A stretch of DNA of 55,607 nt from Emticicia sp. BO119 (GTDB lineage: Bacteria > Bacteroidota > Bacteroidia > Cytophagales > Spirosomataceae), in the NCBI RefSeq assembly GCF_013912375.1, contig NZ_JACETV010000016.1, positions 1,530 through 57,136 of the forward strand. Direction: 5' to 3'. The notes below the pieces were generated by a model. That model did not search any database, was not told where the DNA came from, and worked only from the letters and a program-made list of their open reading frames with translations. This document shows positions 1-8,314 of the stretch, in pieces. Made by a program: the position numbers and the translations under genes. Position 1 is the first letter of the stretch. Each line of letters begins with the position of its first letter.

Positions 1-1519
1 ACAGCCACAGGTTGTAGTGGTTCAGTAACCTGGAGCAATGGTTCAACAGGTACAAGTATTACAGCAAGTACTGCCGGAACATACACTGCAACCTGTACAA
101 CACCTTGTGGAACCAGTGGCGTATCGAATGCGGTAGTTATCACAACAGGAGGTTCGCCAAGTGCACCAACAATAGCAGGCAACAAAACAAGCTTGTGTGG
201 TAGTGAAACAGCAATTCTGACAGCCACAGGTTGTAGTGGTTCAGTAACCTGGAGCAATGGTTCAACAGGTACAAGTATTACAGCAAGTACTGCCGGAACA
301 TACACTGCAACCTGTACAACACCTTGTGGAACCAGTGGCGTATCAAATGCAGTGGTTATTACAACAGGAGGTTCGCCAAGTGCACCAACAATAGCAAGCA
401 ACAAAACAAGCTTGTGTGGTAGTGAAACAGCAATTCTGACAGCCACAGGTTGTAGTGGTTCAGTAACCTGGAGCAATGGTTCAACAGGTACAAATATCAC
501 AGTAAGCACAGCGGGAACATATACTGCAACCTGTAGCAATAGTTGTGGAACCAGTGGTGTATCAAATGCAGTGGTTATTACAACAGGAGGTTCGCCAAGT
601 GCACCAGTAATTGCTACTAACAAACCAAGCTTATGTGGTAATGAAACAACTGAAATCACAGCGACCGGTTGTGGTGGTACGGTAATGTGGAGCAATGGTG
701 CGACAGGAATGAGCATTACAGTTGGTACTGCCGGAACATACACTGCAACCTGTACAACAACTTGTGGAACCAGTGGGGTATCAAATGCAGTAATTATTAC
801 AACGGGAGGTAATCCTACCCCACCTATAGTGGCAACTGATAAGCCAAGCTTATGTGGTAGTGAAACAGCAATTCTGACAGCCACAGGTTGTAGCGGAACT
901 GTAACCTGGACTGGCGGTCAAACTGGTACGAGTCTTACTGTAAATGCAGCAGGTACCTATACAGCAACCTGTACTAACCTTTGTGGTGTAAGTGGGGCTT
1001 CAACGCCAATAGTCATTACAACAGGCGGAACACCTGGCGCACCAATAGTAGTAAGCAATAAAATAAGCATTTGTGGTGCAGAAACTGCTACACTTACAGC
1101 AACAGGTTGTGGTGGGGTAATAACCTGGAGCAACGGCTCAACTGGGTCAAATATCACAATTGGTACAGCTGGTACATATAGTGCTATCTGTACTACAGCT
1201 TGCGGAACCAGTGGTTCATCAATTGTAATCACAATTACGCAAGGTTCTACACCTACTGCGCCAATCATAGCTGCTAACAAGACAAGTATATGTCCGAGTG
1301 AAACGGCAATTCTGACTGCAAGCGGTTGCAACGGAACAATTGTATGGACAGGCGGCAATACAGGAACAATGTTGACGGTAAGCACAGCCGGAACTTATTC
1401 AGCCACTTGTATGAACGGTTGCGGAACCAGCGGTGCATCGAACAGCATTGTTATCACATCTAAAACAGATTGCGGTACATGTAATGCGGTAGCCCCTATC
1501 ATATCAGCGAACAAAACCA
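1..1519 (+). repeat. 219-bp tandem coding repeats
   Basis: Unit starts, measured at the g of the 'agcttgtgtgg'-like motif, fall at 191, 410, 629, 848, 1067 and 1286, exactly 219 bp (73 codons) apart. A partial unit precedes them (1-190), and the last unit is 234 bp because of a short linker. The first two units are almost identical in DNA: bases 1-124 match 220-343 without a difference. Later units diverge. This points to recent unequal exchange at the left edge of the array, and copy number probably varies between strains (inference). Confidence 0.93.
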
Positions 1520-4077
1520 GCATCTGCAAACCTGAAAATGTAACATTAACAGCCACAGGATGCAGCACAGGGGTGGTTATCTGGTCAACAGGTCAGACAG
1601 GAAGTTCAATAACTGTGAAACCAACAGCTACGTCTATTTACACAGCGGTTTGTAAAGAATCGAACTTATGTAGCAGTGCTTTATCAAATGCTATACAGGT
1701 GAAAGTAACCAACGTTAAACTACCAAGTTTGGTTTGTTTGACTGACTTTGTTTGCGGTGGTGAATCAGTAACGATTAAGGCCAGCGGTTGTGAAGGTATA
1801 GTAGTTTGGTCGACAGGTGCAACGGGTGAAACCCTTACATTGATTCCTGACAGCACAGTGAAATATACAGCTAAATGTAAAGTAGGCGATTGTGAAAGCG
1901 GTGTAACCGAACCGGTAATGATACCATTTGGTGCTCCGAACAAACCATTCATCCATTGCAAGAAACAGATATGTCCAGGCGAAAGCACTACTATTACCGC
2001 TACAGGATGTACAGGCTTGGTGGTGTGGTCTACAGGAGCAACAGGAGCCGTATTGACTGTAACACCAACACAGGAGTTCACTACGTACTGGGCTAAATGT
2101 CAATCATTAAGCGGTAAATGTGAAAGTCCACGTTCAAACGAAATAACCGTAACAGTTGGCAAAGCGGCAACAGCACCGACAGTAATTGCCGAAATCAAGA
2201 ATGTGTGTCCGTTTAACACGGCTGACTTAAACACTGCCATTCTGACTGATATTACCACAGTAGGAGGTCAGTTCGAATTCCATACGGCCAATTCAACAGA
2301 CTCTCCTTTAATTACTAATCCGGGAGCTGTAGGTGCAGGTACATACTACGTATTTGAGCGTACATCAGCGGGCTGCTACTCTGCAGGATCGGTAATTAAA
2401 GTAGTAATCACTACTTGTGACGGTGGAGTGACACCGGGCACACCAATTGTAGACCTGGCAATCAGCAAGAAGGCTTCAGCAGATAAAGTAGCAATGGATC
2501 AGGAAGTCGAGTATAAAGTATTAGTGAAAAACGTAGGTACGCTCAAAGCAACAGGTATAGAAGTAAGAGACATCTTACCATATAAACTGAGCTTTATCTC
2601 GGCAAGTGTGAATGCTACTTATACCAATGGAATTGTTAACCTCAAACTGGATAGCTTATTGGCTGGTGATAGTGTATCATTCACTTACAAAACAAGAGTA
2701 GTTGCTGGTGGAAAGATTGTAAATAAAGCTGAATTAGCCAAAGTAAATGAAGTAGACAATACCACTACCAATAACGTAAGTGAATATACCATCAATGATC
2801 CAGCTCAGGAAGAAACCTTGTTAGGTATGAGCAAGGTATCAGGTGAGCCTTTATTAGTGAGTGGAAAAACTTACACCATACCATTTACTATCTATGTAAA
2901 AAACATGGGTAATTCAGATGTAACGGGTGTACAGGTAGTTGACGATTTAGAGAAGGCCTTTGGCAGCGGTGCGAAGATTCTGAACGATACTGTGAAGATA
3001 GTAGCAGATTCAGGCTTGGTAGTGAATCCGAATTATACGGGTCGTGGCTTGCACAAAAATATGTTGATTGACTCATTGAGCAGTATTAAGAAAGGTAAAA
3101 CTTCGGCTCTGAGATTCAACGTAAAAGTTGATCTTTCTGAAGCAACAGCAGATAAGTTCTATAACAAAGCGGAACTCAATGTAAATGGCCAGAAGAAAGA
3201 AGAATCAACAGACGGTGTAAATCCTGACCCTGATAATGATGGCGATCCGACTAACAACAATGATCCAACTCCAATTGAAGTAGAGGTTGATATTAATCCG
3301 ACCGAACCGGCCATTGGTGTCGCTTTAGCAATTGTTGACTCAACAAAATTAGATGAAACAAGTTATTCAGTAACCTACTTAGCTTTAGTGAAAAATGTTG
3401 GAAGTTCTAAACTGACTAATGTGCAGGTATCTGATAGCTTGAGCAAGACATTCGCAGATAGCGTAAGTTACGTAATGGTGGGTAAACCAACAGTAGGATT
3501 GAACTCTACTTTAAAACTGAACCCTGCATTCGATGGCAAAGAAGATGCTAATCTATTAATAGCAGATACAACAAGCCAGTTGGCAGTAAGTAAAATGGAT
3601 TCAATATTCTATACCGTGAAAGTGTACCATAATGGTCATGAAGGGCCTTACGAAAACTATGCGTATGCAAAAGCTATCGGAAGTGGAAAGCTGGTATCTG
3701 ACAAGTCAAATTCAGGTATGGAAGTGAAACCTAATCAGACTTCACCAACTGTATTGAGATTACCACTTGATGCTGGAGGAGTAGTGATAATTCCTGAAGG
3801 ATTCTCTCCGAATGAAGACGGGGTGAACGACTACTTCAAGGTCACTGTTCCAGATGGTGCCAAAATTGTATCGGGTAGTATCTTCAATCGTTGGGGGCAT
3901 TTAGTCTTCAAGGATAAAGACAATACATTGGCAGGAAAAGGTTGGGATGGAACCTCAAACCAGGGTATCAGATTTGGTAGTGAAGGTTTACCAGACGGAA
4001 CGTACTTCTATGCGATTGATTATGAACTTGGTGGTAAAAAAGTACACAAAGTAGGTTATATTACACTTGCGAGATAA
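1..4077 (+). CDS. Giant repetitive surface adhesin, 3' part (T9SS type B sorting domain)
   Basis: The reading frame is open from base 1, so the N-terminus lies outside the window; 1358 codons are visible. In order: seven Cys-rich Ig-like modules, most of them exactly 73 residues (to about 1519); three related, more diverged modules (about 1520-2160); a further Cys module (to about 2440); three DUF11-like stalk repeats (about 2454-2790, 2815-3290, 3306-3750); and a gliding-motility/CHU_C type B T9SS sorting domain (3784-4074) with PEGFSPNEDGVNDYF and FNRWGHLVF. Known for the family: such proteins are exported by T9SS and displayed on the cell surface for adhesion or gliding. Each module has about four conserved cysteines, so disulfides are likely (inference). 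A hairpin terminator follows. It is a paralogue-like counterpart of the adhesin at the right end of the window. The ligand cannot be told from sequence. Confidence 0.9.
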   Translation, partial: TATGCSGSVTWSNGSTGTSITASTAGTYTATCTTPCGTSGVSNAVVITTGGSPSAPTIAGNKTSLCGSETAILTATGCSGSVTWSNGSTGTSITASTAGTYTATCTTPCGTSGVSNAVVITTGGSPSAPTIASNKTSLCGSETAILTATGCSGSVTWSNGSTGTNITVSTAGTYTATCSNSCGTSGVSNAVVITTGGSPSAPVIATNKPSLCGNETTEITATGCGGTVMWSNGATGMSITVGTAGTYTATCTTTCGTSGVSNAVIITTGGNPTPPIVATDKPSLCGSETAILTATGCSGTVTWTGGQTGTSLTVNAAGTYTATCTNLCGVSGASTPIVITTGGTPGAPIVVSNKISICGAETATLTATGCGGVITWSNGSTGSNITIGTAGTYSAICTTACGTSGSSIVITITQGSTPTAPIIAANKTSICPSETAILTASGCNGTIVWTGGNTGTMLTVSTAGTYSATCMNGCGTSGASNSIVITSKTDCGTCNAVAPIISANKTSICKPENVTLTATGCSTGVVIWSTGQTGSSITVKPTATSIYTAVCKESNLCSSALSNAIQVKVTNVKLPSLVCLTDFVCGGESVTIKASGCEGIVVWSTGATGETLTLIPDSTVKYTAKCKVGDCESGVTEPVMIPFGAPNKPFIHCKKQICPGESTTITATGCTGLVVWSTGATGAVLTVTPTQEFTTYWAKCQSLSGKCESPRSNEITVTVGKAATAPTVIAEIKNVCPFNTADLNTAILTDITTVGGQFEFHTANSTDSPLITNPGAVGAGTYYVFERTSAGCYSAGSVIKVVITTCDGGVTPGTPIVDLAISKKASADKVAMDQEVEYKVLVKNVGTLKATGIEVRDILPYKLSFISASVNATYTNGIVNLKLDSLLAGDSVSFTYKTRVVAGGKIVNKAELAKVNEVDNTTTNNVSEYTINDPAQEETLLGMSKVSGEPLLVSGKTYTIPFTIYVKNMGNSDVTGVQVVDDLEKAFGSGAKILNDTVKIVADSGLVVNPNYTGRGLHKNMLIDSLSSIKKGKTSALRFNVKVDLSEATADKFYNKAELNVNGQKKEESTDGVNPDPDNDGDPTNNNDPTPIEVEVDINPTEPAIGVALAIVDSTKLDETSYSVTYLALVKNVGSSKLTNVQVSDSLSKTFADSVSYVMVGKPTVGLNSTLKLNPAFDGKEDANLLIADTTSQLAVSKMDSIFYTVKVYHNGHEGPYENYAYAKAIGSGKLVSDKSNSGMEVKPNQTSPTVLRLPLDAGGVVIIPEGFSPNEDGVNDYFKVTVPDGAKIVSGSIFNRWGHLVFKDKDNTLAGKGWDGTSNQGIRFGSEGLPDGTYFYAIDYELGGKKVHKVGYITLAR

Positions 4078-4104
4078 ACCATAACCCCCAATTTACAGTA
4101 AACT

Positions 4105-4147
4105 GTGCCATCTTTCAAGACGATTCAATTCTAATGAGAGATGGCAC
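4105..4147 (+). terminator. Hairpin terminator of the left adhesin
   Basis: A 12-bp stem (GTGCCATCTTTC pairing with GAGAGATGGCAC, one G-U pair) encloses a 19-nt loop and is followed by a T-rich stretch. It lies 28 bp after the adhesin stop codon and before the next gene. Confidence 0.7.
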
Positions 4148-4229
4148 TTTCTTTAACAGGCTGATTTTGCCCTGGCACATAACCCGCGATAACACCTTAA
4201 ATGCTATTGAGAACCTATAACAAATCACT

Positions 4230-7200
4230 ATGAAAAAAATCTACTCCTTTAAAAAGGTAGTAAGCCTTTTTATTTTTCTGTTTTTATCATATATATCCTG
4301 CGCACAATTGCCGTCTGGTTTTAACGACCAGCTTTTTTTAGGAGGATGGAATCAGGTAGTCGGATTTACTTTTGATGCTAATGGTCGTATGTTTGTGTGG
4401 GAAAAAGCCGGAAAAGTTTGGATAGTAGAAAATGGTGTAAAGAAAAGCCAGCCATTTATTGATATTTCGCCGGAAGTAGGTGACTGGAGAGATTTCGGCA
4501 TGGTAGGATTTGCCTTAGACCCCAACTTTATTTCAAACGGAAACGTATATCTGTTATATGTAGTTGACCGGCACCATTTATTAAAATTCGGTACATCGCA
4601 GTATAGTGCAAGTACTAACGAGTATTATAACGCCACTATTGGACGTATCACACGTTATACTGCTACCGCCGGTTCAAATTTTTCTCAGATTGACTATAAT
4701 TCAAGGAAAGTCTTGTTAGGTGAAACCAAATCTACAGGTATGCCGGTTCTACATGAATCTCACGGAGTCGGTCAAATAGTTTTTGGTACAGATGGCACAC
4801 TCCTGGCAAGTCTGGGTGATGGAGCCAGTTATGCTTCAGCCGATCAGGGCTCTGCAGGAGAGACTTATTGGCAGACAGCCCTGAACGATGGGATTATCAC
4901 ACCTCAGGAAAACGTAGGAGCTTATAGATGCCAGATGCTAAATTCATTAAGCGGTAAAATCATAAGAATCGACCCGAATACAGGTGATGGAATCCCTTCG
5001 AATCCCTATTGGAACCCAAATAATCCACGTTCAGCGCAATCAAGGGTGTGGGCAGTGGGATTAAGAAACCCCTATCGTTTTACTATTAAGACAGGGACAG
5101 GAAGCCCCGATAGAAACGATGGTAATCCAGGTACATTTTTTATAGGTGATGTGGGTTGGAATACGAAAGAGGAACTTAATATCCTTACAAATAAAGGACA
5201 AAATTTCGGTTGGCCTTCCTATGAAGGAATGGAAGCACAAGGGGCTTATAATAATAATACCTATAAACCAGCAACCTACGACAGACCTAAATTAGACTGG
5301 CGAAATGGAAGTAATGCAAGAGGGTATATTAATGGGGTAGTTTCTAATGTGGGTAGTTCTTTATTATCAGGTTCTTCTTTTGGCGGAAACGCCTCAACCG
5401 GAGGTGTATGGTATACAGGTTCAAGTTTCCCTGCTGAATATAAAAATACCTATTTCCATGCCGACTATGGTGGCGGCTGGATAAGAAACATTAGTTTTGA
5501 TGAAAATCTTAATCCAGAAAAAGTGAAAAACTTTGTTCCGGATGGTAGCGGCTCTATTGTATTTGTTGGTCAACAACCCTTTCAGGATGCTTTATTATAT
5601 GTCAAATATCCGGGTGAAATAAGACGTATTACCTATACACAATCAGGCAATAAATTCCCTACTGCCATTGCATCGTCTGATAAAACTTTCGGAACTTCGC
5701 CATTAACAATACAATTTACAGGAGATCAGTCTTATGATCCGGAAAACGGCAATTTAAGCTACCTGTGGGAATTTGGTGATGGGAGTATCAGTACCTTGGC
5801 AAATCCTCAAAAAATATTTAATACTTCGGGTAATACTGCTTATAATGTAAAGCTGACAGTTACTGACAATGGAGGGGCAAAAAATTCGGCTTCTATTTTA
5901 ATATCGCCGAATAATACACCACCGATTATAAACGCAAGTACTTTAAACGAGATTAATACCTTTCAGGTAAGTGGCAAAACCTATCTGACATTAGATTGCT
6001 CTGCTTCTGATAAAGAAACATCTGATTCTCAATTAAATTATAGCTGGCAAGTGGCTTTATTTCATAATGAGCACAATCACCCCGAACCGCCAATTAATCA
6101 GAAGACAACCTCAGCCGTTATTTCTCCAGTAGGTTGTGACGGAGCTACCTATTGGTATCGGATTACCTTAACCGTTCAGGATACTCAAGGTTTAACTGCA
6201 ACATTGAGTAAAGATATTTATCCCAATTGCGGGGCTGCACAGCAATCTATTACTTTCAATAGCCTTGCCAATAAACTTAATACAGATACACCTTTTGCCA
6301 TCAGTGCAGTTTCTACTTCAACCCTGCCTATATCTTATTATGTATTGAGCGGTCCTGCCACAGTAGTTGGAAATGTTGTTATCCTAAGTGGCCTTCCGGG
6401 TACTGTTACTGTTGCTGCCACCCAACCGGGGAATACTGATTTTGCTCCGGCAAGGCCGGTCTTTCAGTCTTTTGCTGTAACAAAAAAAGTGGATACTCCA
6501 ACTAACCCTCCGGTGCAGAATGGAGACGGAAATGGGTTAGCCGCCACCTATTTTGATAATATAGACTTAACTAATCCCAAAGTAGCCCGGATTGATTCTA
6601 AAATTGATTTTAACTGGGCAACAGGTTCACCGGCTACAGGGATAGCTAATGACACTTATTCGGCAAGGTGGATAGGTGAAATATTAGCTAAATATACCGA
6701 AACTTATACGTTGAGTGTCTCGGCCGATGATGGAATCAGAGTATGGATTAATAACCAGCTTGTATTAGACAGATGGGTTGACCAGTCATTTACCACTTAT
6801 AATTTTATGGTAAATTTGGTAGCAGGTCAAAAAGTACCTGTTAAGGTTGAATATTATGAAAATGGAGGAGATGCCGCGGTAAAATTAGAATGGGCAAGTG
6901 TGAGCCAGGTAAAAGAAGTAATACCGCAAAGCCAGTTATTTGGGGTAGTTGTACCTATTGCACCAACTACACCGCCTGACGGAAACGGGAATGGTCTGGC
7001 AGCTACTTATTATGATAATGCTAACCTCACTACTCCTAAGCTAACCCGTTTAGATAATAAAATTGATTTCAATTGGGGTTCTGGTTCACCCGACCCATCC
7101 ATAGGAAATGAGACTTATTCTGTTAGATGGCAAGGTCAGATCTTACCAAGATACTCAGAACAATATACCTTTAGCATCACCTCTGATGACGGAGTGAAAG

Positions 7201-8174
7201 TATGGATTAATAATCAGTTGAAAGTGAATAAATGGGTTGCTCAGTCTTCTGTAACCAATACCTTCACGATAGACTTAACAGCAGGGCAGAAGACCTCTAT
7301 TTTGATAGAATATTATGAGAATACAGGCAATGCCATGATAAAATTAGAGTGGGCAAGTACAAGCCAGGTAAAGGAAATAATACCGCAAAGCCAGTTATTT
7401 GGTATAGAACCCGACCCTATAGTCGGCACTGGCTTAACTGGTAGTTATTATAATAACAGAGACCTTACAAGCCTGAAGCTTACCAGAATAGACAAGACCA
7501 TCAACTTTAACTGGGGAAATGGTTCTCCTGCTTCGAGTATTTCAAACGACACCTATTCAGTTCGTTGGGAAGGATTCTTATTACCCCGTACTACGCAGGT
7601 TTATAATATTATGATGACAGGCGATGACGGAATAAAAGTTTGGATAGATAACCGATTGATTATTAATAAATGGATTGACCAGTCGCCGACTACTCATTCT
7701 TATGCTATCTTATTGTCTGGTGGTGTAAAAGTGCCTGTCAGGATTGAATATTATGAGAATACAGGCGGGGCTGTTGCCAGGTTAGAATGGTCTGGCCCGA
7801 GTCAATCTCGAGAAGTGATACCTCAAAGTCAATTGTTCCCTAAAACAGGAACTTCAGGTATTATTAATAACTCTGAAGTGCCTGAAATAATAGGCAATTT
7901 CATTAGTATGAAATCAGAAGAAAATGATATTTTACTTTTTCCTAACCCTGCTGGTGAAAGTGTAACTATTCAGTTAAACAAATTGGCAAATCGTGCTGTA
8001 AAGCTACAAATGATTGATGAAAGAGGATCTATATTACATCAGGAATCATTCAGTAATAAAACTGAGATTGACTTGTCTCTCAAAAGTTATCATGGCGGGC
8101 TTTATTTTATTATTATAGAAGACGAAACCCAAGAGGTAGGGAAATCAGTCAAAAAACTGATAATTCAGCACTAA
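4230..8174 (+). CDS. Secreted glucose/sorbosone dehydrogenase-like protein with PKD and three PA14 domains, type A T9SS signal
   Basis: 1314 aa. The signal peptide ends near SYISCAQ. A GSDH-type (PQQ-dependent sugar dehydrogenase) six-bladed propeller spans about residues 30-470, with HESHGVGQIVFGTDGT, LASLGDGAS, VWAVGLRNPYRF and GQNFGWPSYEG. A PKD domain follows (about 485-555; YLWEFGDGS). Three similar PA14 domains start near residues 765, 918 and 1067, each ending in a KLEWASxSQ/EVIPQSQLF-like segment. The C-terminus (from about 1231; LFPNPAGESVTIQL) is a type A T9SS sorting domain. Family knowledge: oxidises sugars or aldoses at the cell surface; PA14 often binds glycans. Substrate and PQQ dependence are not proven by the sequence. 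It is monocistronic in appearance, between the left adhesin and the PorE-like gene. Confidence 0.88.
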   Translation: MKKIYSFKKVVSLFIFLFLSYISCAQLPSGFNDQLFLGGWNQVVGFTFDANGRMFVWEKAGKVWIVENGVKKSQPFIDISPEVGDWRDFGMVGFALDPNFISNGNVYLLYVVDRHHLLKFGTSQYSASTNEYYNATIGRITRYTATAGSNFSQIDYNSRKVLLGETKSTGMPVLHESHGVGQIVFGTDGTLLASLGDGASYASADQGSAGETYWQTALNDGIITPQENVGAYRCQMLNSLSGKIIRIDPNTGDGIPSNPYWNPNNPRSAQSRVWAVGLRNPYRFTIKTGTGSPDRNDGNPGTFFIGDVGWNTKEELNILTNKGQNFGWPSYEGMEAQGAYNNNTYKPATYDRPKLDWRNGSNARGYINGVVSNVGSSLLSGSSFGGNASTGGVWYTGSSFPAEYKNTYFHADYGGGWIRNISFDENLNPEKVKNFVPDGSGSIVFVGQQPFQDALLYVKYPGEIRRITYTQSGNKFPTAIASSDKTFGTSPLTIQFTGDQSYDPENGNLSYLWEFGDGSISTLANPQKIFNTSGNTAYNVKLTVTDNGGAKNSASILISPNNTPPIINASTLNEINTFQVSGKTYLTLDCSASDKETSDSQLNYSWQVALFHNEHNHPEPPINQKTTSAVISPVGCDGATYWYRITLTVQDTQGLTATLSKDIYPNCGAAQQSITFNSLANKLNTDTPFAISAVSTSTLPISYYVLSGPATVVGNVVILSGLPGTVTVAATQPGNTDFAPARPVFQSFAVTKKVDTPTNPPVQNGDGNGLAATYFDNIDLTNPKVARIDSKIDFNWATGSPATGIANDTYSARWIGEILAKYTETYTLSVSADDGIRVWINNQLVLDRWVDQSFTTYNFMVNLVAGQKVPVKVEYYENGGDAAVKLEWASVSQVKEVIPQSQLFGVVVPIAPTTPPDGNGNGLAATYYDNANLTTPKLTRLDNKIDFNWGSGSPDPSIGNETYSVRWQGQILPRYSEQYTFSITSDDGVKVWINNQLKVNKWVAQSSVTNTFTIDLTAGQKTSILIEYYENTGNAMIKLEWASTSQVKEIIPQSQLFGIEPDPIVGTGLTGSYYNNRDLTSLKLTRIDKTINFNWGNGSPASSISNDTYSVRWEGFLLPRTTQVYNIMMTGDDGIKVWIDNRLIINKWIDQSPTTHSYAILLSGGVKVPVRIEYYENTGGAVARLEWSGPSQSREVIPQSQLFPKTGTSGIINNSEVPEIIGNFISMKSEENDILLFPNPAGESVTIQLNKLANRAVKLQMIDERGSILHQESFSNKTEIDLSLKSYHGGLYFIIIEDETQEVGKSVKKLIIQH

Positions 8175-8314
8175 CATATAAAAAATATACCTATATTATA
8201 GAAATGTTCCTAAATTTAGACACCTGAATAAATAAAGTGTGGACAAAATAAACTTGCCAAAGGCATGATTTTTGCATTTGATTACGTTTAATAAGAAAGC
8301 AGTACTACCTTGCA

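Noticed and set aside
1-1519. Repeat array that could look like CRISPR or a satellite
   Set aside because: The 219-bp period is a codon multiple, the frame is open throughout, and units diverge like protein modules; there are no spacers.
957-2103. Long minus-strand frames inside the left adhesin
   Set aside because: They mirror the repeats of the plus-strand gene (periodic V/P-rich translations) and have no start signals.
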